A stretch of 64,000 nucleotides of DNA from Sinomonas albida (GTDB taxonomy: Bacteria; Actinomycetota; Actinomycetes; Actinomycetales; Micrococcaceae), in assembly GCF_004919045.1 (NCBI RefSeq), contig NZ_SWDW01000004.1, forward strand, positions 124,001 to 188,000, given 5' to 3'. Position numbers and translations under genes: made by a program. How positions within the stretch are numbered: position 1 is the first letter of the stretch; every line of letters begins with the position of its first letter. Shown here in pieces: positions 1-7,244 of the stretch. The notes under the pieces are model-generated. The model did no database searches and was not told the DNA's origin. It saw only the letters and a list, made by a program, of their open reading frames with translations.

Positions 1-1
1 A

Positions 2-757
2 ATCACGTTCAATGAGGACCACCTCGAGGACTACACACCACTCCGTCTGGCGCTGTATGCGCTCGACGACGGGCTGGGGCAGCCCTACTTGCTCCTGGCC
101 GGTCCCGAGCCGGACTTCCAGTGGGAGCGGTTCGCGCGCGCCGTCGTCGGCCTCGTCGAGCGGCTGGATGTGCGCCTCGTGCTGTGGACCCACTCGATCC
201 CCATGCCCGTCCCGCACACGCGCCCGCTCGGCGTCACGGTGCACGGGAACCGGCCCGAGCTGGTCGAGGGGATCTCGCGCTGGAAGCCCGTCGTGAGCGT
301 TCCGGCCGCGATCGGGCACCTGCTCGAGCTGCGGCTCGTCGAGTCGGGCCGCGGCGTGGCCGGCTTCGTGGTCCACACGCCGCATTACCTCTCCGAGGCC
401 GAGTACCCTGGCTCCGCCGTCGCGGCCCTCGAACACCTCGGGGCGGCCGCCTCCCTCATGCTTCCCACGGATCGCCTGCGCGAGGCCGGGCGGGAGGTCG
501 AGCGCCAGATCGCCGAGCAGGTCGCATCCTCGGACGAGGTCCGCGAGCTCGTCGAGGGGCTCGAGGCGCGCTTCGACGAGCGCAGCGCTGACGCGCCGCG
601 CCGCTCGCTGCTTGCCGCCATGAGCGGCGAGCTCCCGGATGCCGAGGTGCTCGGCGCTGCGGTCGAGGCGTACCTCGCGACCCAGGAAGGCCAGCCTGAG
701 CCCGGCGCGGACGACGACGGCAGGTCATCTGGGGGGCCCGTCTCGCCGTCCGACTAG
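2..757 (+). CDS. PAC2 family protein (5' end cut by window)
   Basis: The reading frame is open from base 2, so the start codon lies upstream of the window; about 251 residues are visible. The sequence (YLLLAGPEPDFQWERF, then VLWTHSIPMPVPHTRP, then a VPAAIGHLLELRL segment) is typical of actinobacterial PAC2 proteins, relatives of proteasome assembly chaperones. The C-terminal third is helical and charged and ends in a low-complexity acidic tail. The following MFS gene starts 10 nt after the stop. The family's function in Actinobacteria is not settled; a proteasome or protein-assembly role is inferred from family name only. Confidence 0.85.
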   Translation: MTFNEDHLEDYTPLRLALYALDDGLGQPYLLLAGPEPDFQWERFARAVVGLVERLDVRLVLWTHSIPMPVPHTRPLGVTVHGNRPELVEGISRWKPVVSVPAAIGHLLELRLVESGRGVAGFVVHTPHYLSEAEYPGSAVAALEHLGAAASLMLPTDRLREAGREVERQIAEQVASSDEVRELVEGLEARFDERSADAPRRSLLAAMSGELPDAEVLGAAVEAYLATQEGQPEPGADDDGRSSGGPVSPSD

Positions 758-767
758 GATCGGACGC

Positions 768-2099
768 GTGAATAGCTGGCGCGCGTGGACCGTTTGGGGG
801 ATCGGGGTCTTCGCGTACCTCGTGGCTGTCGTGCAGAGGACGTCGTTCGGCGTCGTCGGCCTTGAGGCGTCCGACCGCTTCCACGCAGGCGGGGCCGTCC
901 TTTCCGCCTTCACCGTCCTCCAGCTCGTTGTCTACGCGTCGCTCCAGATCCCGGTCGGCATGCTGGTGGACCGCTTCGGCTCGCGGATCATGGTCGCCAC
1001 GGGTGCCGTCTTCATGGCGCTCGGCCAGCTCCAGATCTCGGTGGCCGAGTCCGTGGTGACCGGCATCATTGGCCGCATGCTCGTCGGCATGGGCGACGCC
1101 ATGACGTTCGTCTCGGTCCTCAGGCTCGTGCCCTTGTGGTTCAACGCAAAGCGCAGCCCCCTCCTGACCCAGCTGACCGGCATGCTCGGCATGCTCGGCC
1201 AACTCGTGAGCGTCATCCCGTTCCTGGCGCTCCTGCACGCCCGCGGCTGGACAACAGGCTTCCTCTCCTTGGCCTCTTTGTCCGTGCTCGTCGTCGTGCT
1301 CGTTCTGGCCTTCCTCCGGAACGCGCCTGCGGGGGCCGCAAAGCCCGCCGAGGGGGCTCCGGAGGGGACGCGAGCCGTGCTCGGAGCCGCCTGGCGGCAG
1401 CCGGGGACTCGCCTCGGGCTGTGGAGCCACTTCACGGTGCAGTTCAGCGGCAATGTGTTCGCCCTGGCGTGGGGATTCCCGTTCATGGTGGCCGGCGAGG
1501 GGTATGACTCCGCGACGGCCGCCGGGCTGATGTCGTTCTTCGTGGTGGTGGCGCTGTTCGCGGGCCCGCCCATGGGCCGCTTCGTGTCACGGCATCCGCT
1601 GCGCCGATCGACCCTCGTGCTCACCATCACGGGACTCACGGCGATCGTGTGGTCGGTAGTCCTGCTCTGGCCTGGGCAGGCGCCGCTGGGGCTGCTTTTC
1701 GTGCTCGTGGCCGTCCTCGCCGTCGGCGGCCCGAGCTCGATGATCGGTTTCGACTTCGCGCGGACGTTTAACCCCTCGCATCGGCTCGGGACGGCGACCG
1801 GAATCGTCAACTCCGGGGGCTTCGTCGCCGCGCTCGTGACGATGTTCCTGATCGGCTATCTGCTCGACCTTCAGCACGGGCTCGGACTCTCGCCGGCCGG
1901 CCTCTACTCGCTCGGCGCCTTCAGGGTGGCCCTCGCCGCGCAGCTCGTGGTGATGGCGTTCGGCGCCGCGATGATCCTCGGGGTCCGGCGCAAGGTGCGC
2001 CGTCAGCTCGCCGCGAGCGGCGTGCCCGTCCCACCGCTGCGCGAGGCCCTGCGCGACGCGTGGGCGGACGTGCGGTCGCGGCGCTCCAGCGTGCGCTGA
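768..2099 (+). CDS. MFS transporter (12-TM permease)
   Basis: A 443-residue, strongly hydrophobic protein with about 12 membrane segments and MFS features: a first-loop motif GMLVDRFGSR (motif A-like) near residue 65 and a GRMLVGMGDAMTF segment near residue 105 resembling nitrate/nitrite or sugar-phosphate type MFS porters. I chose the GTG at 768. The longer upstream frame overlaps the PAC2 gene and is not hydrophobic. A TANNNT hexamer (TAGGAT, 755-760) overlaps the PAC2 stop codon and ends 7 nt before this GTG, so the mRNA may be nearly leaderless. Substrate is unknown. It lies in the PAC2-MFS-DUF4192-sigA run. Confidence 0.85.
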   Translation: MNSWRAWTVWGIGVFAYLVAVVQRTSFGVVGLEASDRFHAGGAVLSAFTVLQLVVYASLQIPVGMLVDRFGSRIMVATGAVFMALGQLQISVAESVVTGIIGRMLVGMGDAMTFVSVLRLVPLWFNAKRSPLLTQLTGMLGMLGQLVSVIPFLALLHARGWTTGFLSLASLSVLVVVLVLAFLRNAPAGAAKPAEGAPEGTRAVLGAAWRQPGTRLGLWSHFTVQFSGNVFALAWGFPFMVAGEGYDSATAAGLMSFFVVVALFAGPPMGRFVSRHPLRRSTLVLTITGLTAIVWSVVLLWPGQAPLGLLFVLVAVLAVGGPSSMIGFDFARTFNPSHRLGTATGIVNSGGFVAALVTMFLIGYLLDLQHGLGLSPAGLYSLGAFRVALAAQLVVMAFGAAMILGVRRKVRRQLAASGVPVPPLREALRDAWADVRSRRSSVR

Positions 2100-2188
2100 T
2101 TCCTCGTCCCCAGAAATCGTCGGGGCGTGTCGTCCACATGTGCCGACGGGCGGACCCGCTGCCGGTTGGGCGCGGCAAGACTGGCTCC

Positions 2189-3670
2189 ATGGATCATTCA
2201 GACCAGGGCCAAGGCAGGCCACAGCCCGCTCGGGAGCCGGCAGAGCTCGTCATCCGCGAACCCGAAGACCTCCTCGGCTACATCCCGCACGCCATGGGGG
2301 AGTGGCCGTCGGAGAGCCTCGTCGCCGTCACCGTAGGCTCCGGGACGGTGGGCGTCACGGTGAGGGTCGATCTGCCGCCGCGAGACGGCGGCGATCTCGC
2401 GGCCTACGCCGAGGCGGTCTGCGGATATCTGTCCACCGATCCCCTCGCCGACGGGGCCGTCCTCGTCGTCTACACGGCGCAGCCGTGGGCCGAGGCGGCG
2501 AATCCGCCCCGGCACGGCCTCGTGACCGAGCTGCAGGCCGCCCTTGCCCGCGCCGGGCTTCCTGTGCTCGATGCGTGGCTCGTCGGCGAGCGGCACTGGC
2601 GCAGCATGCTGTGCAGCAGATCGTCGTGCTGCCCGTGGCCCGGGGAGCGCGTCGAGACAATCACCGCGAGCCGGCTCGGCACGGAGCTCGTCTACCGTGG
2701 CAGCACGTTCGAGGCGCCCGCCGGCGGCGGGCCTCTCCGCGCCGCGCTGCCTGGCGGGGGATCGCCTTCGCGAGGATCGTCGGCTGGCGCCCGGCCGGCC
2801 GACCATTACGGCGTTCACACCCGGTCGTGGTGGGATCCGTGCGAATTCGCGGCCGCGCTGGCTGCCTGGGAGGACACGCTCGGCGACTCCCGGGCGCCCG
2901 GGCCCGAGCGGCTGAGCTTGCTCGCGGCGTCGCTCGCGCGCCCTGCGTTACGCGACGCCGTCATCGTCGCGGCAGCCTTGGGCGGTCGCGCGGCATGGGT
3001 GGGGACTCTGGAGAACGGCAAGAAGTACGACCGCGACCTCAGGTCCGCGAATGGGGCCGCTGGCCGCTCTGCAAGGCCCAGCGGCGCTGACTTGGGGGAG
3101 CAGATGTTGCGGGGGCTTCCCGAGCTGCCCGAGCTGCCCGGCGGCCTCACCGCGAGGGAGGCTCGGCAGATCCTCGCGGCGTGGTCGGCGCACACCGAGC
3201 GGGTGGACAATCCCAAGTCCGTCGACGTCGAAACGGGGTGCGACGAGCTGGAAGGTGCCAATCCCGAACTGGAAGGTGCCAATCCCGAGCTGGAAGGCGT
3301 CAATCCAGGGCGCGACGGGCTGGACAGTGCCGGTCTCGAGGAGGCAGCCCTTGCCTTCGGAGGCGTTCTGCTGGGCAGCACTCCTGAGCCGCCCTCATGG
3401 GAGCGGATCGGCCGCCTCGAGCGCGTCCTCCGGGCCATGACCTCGATGGAAGCGCCGGAAGTGCGAGCCCCTGCGTTGGCGATGCTCGGCTGGATCCATT
3501 GGGTGCGCGGCCGTGGGGCGAAGGCGGTCGGCTTCCTGCGCCGCGCCCTGAGTGCGGCGCCGGACTACCGCTTCGCCGAGCTGTTCCTGGCGCTCGTCGA
3601 AAGCGGTGAACTCGCGGCGTGGGCACGGCGGCCCGAGACGGCATGGAGGAGGCTGAGCGACGTCGCATGA
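2189..3670 (+). CDS. DUF4192 domain-containing protein
   Basis: A 493-residue soluble protein beginning with LVIREPEDLLGYIPHAMGEWP (near residue 20), the usual opening of DUF4192, and continuing through the Cys-rich RSMLCSRSSCC segment typical of the family. I chose ATG 2189 because the conserved domain starts about 20 residues later; no strong ribosome binding site is visible. Residues about 353-373 hold three tandem copies of a seven-residue unit (ELEGANP) in a linker. The C-terminal part (AMLGWIHWVRGRGAKAVGFLRRALSAAPDYRFAEL, given here in outline) looks like a TPR-like helical pair. Function unknown. Confidence 0.85.
   Translation: MDHSDQGQGRPQPAREPAELVIREPEDLLGYIPHAMGEWPSESLVAVTVGSGTVGVTVRVDLPPRDGGDLAAYAEAVCGYLSTDPLADGAVLVVYTAQPWAEAANPPRHGLVTELQAALARAGLPVLDAWLVGERHWRSMLCSRSSCCPWPGERVETITASRLGTELVYRGSTFEAPAGGGPLRAALPGGGSPSRGSSAGARPADHYGVHTRSWWDPCEFAAALAAWEDTLGDSRAPGPERLSLLAASLARPALRDAVIVAAALGGRAAWVGTLENGKKYDRDLRSANGAAGRSARPSGADLGEQMLRGLPELPELPGGLTAREARQILAAWSAHTERVDNPKSVDVETGCDELEGANPELEGANPELEGVNPGRDGLDSAGLEEAALAFGGVLLGSTPEPPSWERIGRLERVLRAMTSMEAPEVRAPALAMLGWIHWVRGRGAKAVGFLRRALSAAPDYRFAELFLALVESGELAAWARRPETAWRRLSDVA
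3245..3307 (+). repeat. Three 21-bp in-frame tandem repeats in DUF4192 gene
   Basis: Three consecutive 21-bp units at 3245-3265, 3266-3286 and 3287-3307 encode ELEGANP, ELEGANP and ELEGVNP. The first two differ by one base and the third by a few, which suggests recent slippage expansion of a linker. Units are multiples of three, so copy number changes would keep frame. Confidence 0.9.
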
Positions 3671-3786
3671 GGGCCTTCGGCCGCCGAATGCCGCCGTCGT
3701 GCGGGTCTCGTGCGACAATGGACGCCAGACCCGGTCGGGTCCGAGCATCGGAAGCCGCGAAGTTTCTGCCGAATTCTGTGAATTTG

Positions 3787-3812
3787 GGAACGAATCCAGC
3801 GGTCGAGGGGTT
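3787..3812 (+). promoter_or_regulatory. SigR-like promoter candidate upstream of sigA
   Basis: GGAAC at 3787-3791 and GTT at 3810-3812 are separated by exactly 18 nt, matching the SigR/SigH (ECF, thiol-stress) consensus GGAAY-N18/19-GTT. It lies about 110 nt upstream of the sigA start in a 254-nt intergenic region. SigR control of the principal sigma gene hrdB is known in Streptomyces; its presence here is an inference from the motif alone. Confidence 0.45.
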
Positions 3813-3924
3813 TTCTACATAAGACCCTTCGGTCCGAGACGCGCGCTGCGCGGAGCACGGACTTGACAGGGTCATAGTGGTGTTGCCCCCTTGGCGACTC
3901 CAGCACTGCGGCAGGAAGGTGATC

Positions 3925-5235
3925 GTGACGCCCCCCACGGAGAAGGAAACGGCTCAGAAGGCCACGGTGGAGACCGAGGTGCCGAAGGCTGCGTCCAGCA
4001 AGCGAGCAACATCGGGCTCGCGCTCCAAGACCACGCCTGCGACCAAGTCCAAGACGACGGTACGCAAGTCCGTGGCCGCGGACCCCGCGGTTGCCAAGGC
4101 GGCAACGAAGGGCAAGGACGCGGAGGCGGCCACCGGGTCTGATGAACTTGAGGCCGAGGCCGCGGATCTCGACGCTGTGACCCCGGCCGACGACGAACTC
4201 GCGGCCGAGACCGAGGTAGAGGAAGACACCGGGACCAAGGGGCGCACCACTGGCTCTGCGGCCCTGGTTATCTCCGATGCTGACGAGGACGACGCGCCGG
4301 TCCAGCAGGTCACGTCGGCTGGCGCCACGGCGGATCCCGTCAAGGACTACCTCAAGCAGATCGGCAAGGTCGCGCTGCTGAATGCCGAACAGGAGGTCGA
4401 CCTCGCCCTGCGCATCGAGGCTGGCCTGTTCGCGAAGCACAAGCTCGACGAGGCGGAGTCGTCCTACGACGCCCAGTACCGCCACGACCTCGAGCGCATC
4501 GTGCACGATGGCGAGCGGGCCAAGAACCACCTGCTCGAGGCAAACCTGAGGCTTGTGGTCTCGCTAGCAAAGCGCTACACCGGCCGCGGCATGCTCTTCC
4601 TCGACCTGATTCAGGAAGGCAACCTGGGCCTCATCCGCGCGGTCGAGAAGTTCGACTACACGAAGGGCTTCAAGTTCTCCACGTACGCGACGTGGTGGAT
4701 CCGTCAGGCCATCACGCGCGCTATGGCCGATCAGGCCCGCACCATCCGCATTCCGGTGCACATGGTCGAGGTCATCAACAAGCTCGCCCGCGTCCAGCGG
4801 CAGATGCTGCAGGACCTGGGCCGCGAGCCCACCCCGGAGGAGCTCGCCAAGGAGCTCGACATGACGCCCGAGAAGGTCGTCGAGGTGCAGAAGTACGGAC
4901 GTGAGCCGATCTCTCTGCACACCCCGCTGGGCGAGGATGGCGACTCGGAGTTCGGCGACCTCATCGAGGATTCCGAGGCCGTGGTGCCCGCCGATGCCGT
5001 GAGCTTCACGCTCCTCCAAGAGCAGCTCCACTCCGTCCTCGACACGCTCTCCGAGCGGGAGGCGGGCGTTGTGGCCATGCGCTTCGGCCTGACCGACGGC
5101 CAGCCGAAGACCCTCGACGAGATCGGCAAGGTCTACGGCGTGACGCGCGAGCGCATTCGCCAGATAGAGTCCAAGACGATGTCGAAGCTGCGCCACCCGT
5201 CGCGTTCGCAGGTGCTGCGCGACTACCTCGACTAG
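3925..5235 (+). CDS. sigA: Principal RNA polymerase sigma factor (SigA/RpoD/HrdB)
   Basis: A 436-residue group 1 sigma-70 factor. The first ~130 residues are a Lys/Ala/Glu-rich, probably disordered extension common in actinobacterial SigA. Region 1.2 starts at [16 protein letters not shown] (about residue 137). Region 2 includes [19 protein letters not shown] and [13 protein letters not shown] (about 206-267), which bind core and the -10 element. Region 4.2 is [20 protein letters not shown] (about 405-425), the -35 helix-turn-helix. I chose GTG 3925 because AGGAAGG (3913-3919) is well placed before it; GTG 3919 is possible but would overlap the binding site. A strong hairpin follows the gene. 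Confidence 0.97.
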   Translation: MTPPTEKETAQKATVETEVPKAASSKRATSGSRSKTTPATKSKTTVRKSVAADPAVAKAATKGKDAEAATGSDELEAEAADLDAVTPADDELAAETEVEEDTGTKGRTTGSAALVISDADEDDAPVQQVTSAGATADPVKDYLKQIGKVALLNAEQEVDLALRIEAGLFAKHKLDEAESSYDAQYRHDLERIVHDGERAKNHLLEANLRLVVSLAKRYTGRGMLFLDLIQEGNLGLIRAVEKFDYTKGFKFSTYATWWIRQAITRAMADQARTIRIPVHMVEVINKLARVQRQMLQDLGREPTPEELAKELDMTPEKVVEVQKYGREPISLHTPLGEDGDSEFGDLIEDSEAVVPADAVSFTLLQEQLHSVLDTLSEREAGVVAMRFGLTDGQPKTLDEIGKVYGVTRERIRQIESKTMSKLRHPSRSQVLRDYLD

Positions 5236-5287
5236 GCACTCGTCCACCAGTCACCGCCTGAATCCGCGGTGATTCGCAGTCCACGGC

Positions 5288-5333
5288 GAAGCGCCGGGGC
5301 CACACAGTTCGATCTGTGCGGTCCCGGCGCTTC
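5288..5333. terminator. Bipartite hairpin between sigA and the convergent beta-propeller gene
   Basis: An 11-bp outer stem (GAAGCGCCGGG 5288-5298 with CCCGGCGCTTC 5323-5333), a 4x4 internal loop, and a 5-bp inner stem (CACAG/CTGTG) around a TTCGAT loop. It has no clear U-tract but sits 52 nt after sigA and 51 nt after the stop of the convergent gene, so it can serve both directions. Confidence 0.7.
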
Positions 5334-5384
5334 TGGGTTGGTTCGGTCAGTGTGCGGTGAGGTGCGGCTTCGCCTCCGGCTTGA

Positions 5385-6503
5385 TCAGTGGCGGAAGCCG
5401 AACGGCGGCGTGAGCCCCGTGTAGTCGCCCACAACCTTCGCGTCATAGGGCGCGAAGAGGCCGGCCGTCGTCGTCGTCGGACTGTAGCCGGAGACGTTGA
5501 GGAGGCCCTCCTGCCGGACGATCGTGCCCGCGGGGCTGACCTCGATCACCCGGTTGTTGAATTGGTCGCTGATGAGGGTGTTGCCGCTGGCCAGCCGCAC
5601 GGCCCGCGTGGGCAGTGGCGCCGGGTTGCTGCCGGGCTGCAGGTTGGTCGTGTAACTCCACACGACCTTGCCGGCCGGAGTGACCTCGATGGCCCGGCTG
5701 TTGTTCGAGTCCGTGATGAGCGTGTCGCCGCTGACCAGCCGGCTCGCGAACGCCGCGCCGCTGAGGAGCGACGGATCCGGGACGGCAGGGTACTGCCAGA
5801 CGATCTGGTGCTGGCGGTTGACCTCGATCACCCGGTTGTTGTTCTCATCGGAGATGAGGATGTGCCCATTGGCCAGGAGCTCGGCGCTGTTCGGGTTGTT
5901 GAGCTGGTCGAATCCGATTCCCGTGGTCCCCGTCATGCCGTACTGCCAGACGATGTGCTTGGCGAGGTCGACCTCGATGATCCGCTCGTTGGCCTGATCA
6001 GTGATGAGCACGTGCTGATCGGGGAGCCACGTGGACTGGACAGGAGTGTTGAGCTGGTCAGGCCCCGAGCCGGTGACGCCGAAGGTGCCGTACTGCCACA
6101 CAATATGGCCGGCGGGATTGACCAGGATCACACGGTTGTCAGCACACCCTTGGGGGCACCCGGGAACAGTGTTCGGGGGAGTGCCCGTCCCGGCCATGAG
6201 CGTGAGCGGCCCCACCCGCTGTGCGTCGTTGGTGCCGATGATCGAACGGGCGGAGAAGTCACCGGGACCGAGGCCGAACTGCCAGACGATCTGGTGCTCG
6301 GCATTGACCTCGATGACGCGATTGTTGAACTGATCGGCGATCAAAAGGTCGCCGGGTTTGTTGAACGATGAGGATGGCCCTCCCGGCGTCGGAGTCAGGG
6401 CGACAGCCGGAGCCGCCGCGCCCACTGCGAGGACGAGGACCGAGAGGCTTGCCGCCGAGAGCCACCGGCGGAGCGCTCCACGTCGGGCCAGTGCGTTGAA
6501 CAT
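5385..6503 (-). CDS. Secreted beta-propeller repeat protein
   Basis: A 372-residue protein with a Sec signal peptide (MFNALARRGALRRWL then a hydrophobic stretch ending AVALTP). At least six repeats follow, of the form xTLISDxxNNRVIEVxxxxxIVWQYG, starting near residue 45. Each looks like one blade of an NHL/PQQ- or arylsulfotransferase-like propeller (LLIADQFNNRVIEV, VLITDQANERIIEV, ILISDENNNRVIEV, TLISDQFNNRVIEV). I chose ATG 6503 over longer in-frame extensions because the signal peptide begins there and GGAAAGGA lies just upstream (6511-6518). No catalytic motif was recognised, so an extracellular binding or scaffold role is likely but unproven. Confidence 0.8.
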   Translation of the reverse strand: MFNALARRGALRRWLSAASLSVLVLAVGAAAPAVALTPTPGGPSSSFNKPGDLLIADQFNNRVIEVNAEHQIVWQFGLGPGDFSARSIIGTNDAQRVGPLTLMAGTGTPPNTVPGCPQGCADNRVILVNPAGHIVWQYGTFGVTGSGPDQLNTPVQSTWLPDQHVLITDQANERIIEVDLAKHIVWQYGMTGTTGIGFDQLNNPNSAELLANGHILISDENNNRVIEVNRQHQIVWQYPAVPDPSLLSGAAFASRLVSGDTLITDSNNSRAIEVTPAGKVVWSYTTNLQPGSNPAPLPTRAVRLASGNTLISDQFNNRVIEVSPAGTIVRQEGLLNVSGYSPTTTTAGLFAPYDAKVVGDYTGLTPPFGFRH

Positions 6504-6652
6504 CGGGTTGTCCTTTCCGGGCGGCCGGGCCGCAGGCGCGGGGCGCCAGCGGCGGTTCCGGCCAGACTCCCTCAAGACGTTGCGCGGCGTCCCGCGGTTC
6601 ACCCTGATGGCCTCGGCTGGCGCGTCACAGAGAACCGCGTCACAGTGAACGC

Positions 6653-6691
6653 GGAAGGGCCCGGACACCACTTTGGTGTCCGGGCCCTTCC
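6653..6691. terminator. 18-bp perfect hairpin terminator
   Basis: Perfect 18-bp inverted repeat, 6653-6670 with 6674-6691, and a 3-nt CTT loop. It lies 47 nt beyond the stop of the leftward DUF7455 gene and upstream of the beta-propeller gene, so it most likely ends the DUF7455 transcript. Confidence 0.85.
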
Positions 6692-6738
6692 GGCGGCTGT
6701 TCCGCCCGCGATCGGCGCGAGGCTCGTGGTCCGGGAGG

Positions 6739-6960
6739 TCAGTCCTCCGGGAGCGCGGCCTTCTCGCTCAGGCGTGACGTCTCGTCGTGCCAGTGCGACG
6801 CCTTGGGCCGCAGGGTCGTCTCGACGGCGCGCGCGTGGTGCGCGCAGAACATGAGTTCTCCACCAGAGGCCTCGAGGACCACTCGAACGTAGGCCTGCGC
6901 GCCGCAGCGGTCGCAGCGGTCGACAGCGGTCAGTGTGCGATCTGCAAGGGCTGAAGTCAT
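6739..6960 (-). CDS. DUF7455 family small zinc-ribbon-like protein
   Basis: A 73-residue protein. I chose ATG 6960 (MTSALADRTLTAVDRCDRCG) because a GGAGG-type site lies immediately upstream; a longer frame to 6975 would include that site. Cys16 and Cys19 (CDRC) plus Cys39 and His41/His42 (MFCAHHAR) form a plausible single zinc site. This small protein is widely found next to sigA and topoisomerase genes in Actinobacteria. Function unknown. Confidence 0.85.
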   Translation of the reverse strand: MTSALADRTLTAVDRCDRCGAQAYVRVVLEASGGELMFCAHHARAVETTLRPKASHWHDETSRLSEKAALPED

Positions 6961-7160
6961 CGTGGCCTCCTTCACCGGTACCGGGCGCTTCCTCGGTCTA
7001 CCCCATCTAACACCCCATCCCCCAACGACCCATCCCGTAAAACGGCTACTTTCGCTCGGGGCGTATCACTCTTCCATAACGCAACCGGCGTTCGACAGGG
7101 CACTCGGTCCCGATTCGGCAACTGACAGAGTGGCGGAAAAGGAATGTCCCGCGGGGCGAC

Positions 7161-7166
7161 TACGCT
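7161..7166 (+). promoter_or_regulatory. -10 hexamer of a leaderless transcript ahead of parE
   Basis: TACGCT (TANNNT class) ends 6 nt before ATG 7173, so transcription would start on the A of that ATG. No convincing -35 is visible, which is common for actinobacterial leaderless promoters. Confidence 0.5.
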
Positions 7167-7172
7167 GTGGAG

Positions 7173-7244
7173 ATGGCGCGTGCCCGTACCGCGCACCAAG
7201 TTCTCGTTCCGAAGGAGCCCCCCGAGCGTGACCCCGAGCTCTGA
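7173..7244 (+). CDS. Putative 23-codon leaderless upstream ORF overlapping parE start
   Basis: ATG 7173 to TGA 7242-7244 encodes a 23-residue peptide (MARARTAHQVLVPKEPPERD, then PEL). The ATG is exactly at the predicted +1 of a TACGCT promoter. The ORF contains the parE ribosome binding site (GAAGGAG 7211-7217) and stops 14 nt past the parE GTG, a geometry that would allow termination-reinitiation coupling. Whether it is translated is not known; it could be chance. Confidence 0.35.
   Translation: MARARTAHQVLVPKEPPERDPEL

Noticed and set aside
3863-3868. Perfect TTGACA box upstream of sigA
   Set aside because: No TANNNT hexamer at 16-18 nt downstream (the region is CCCCC), so it is not called a promoter.
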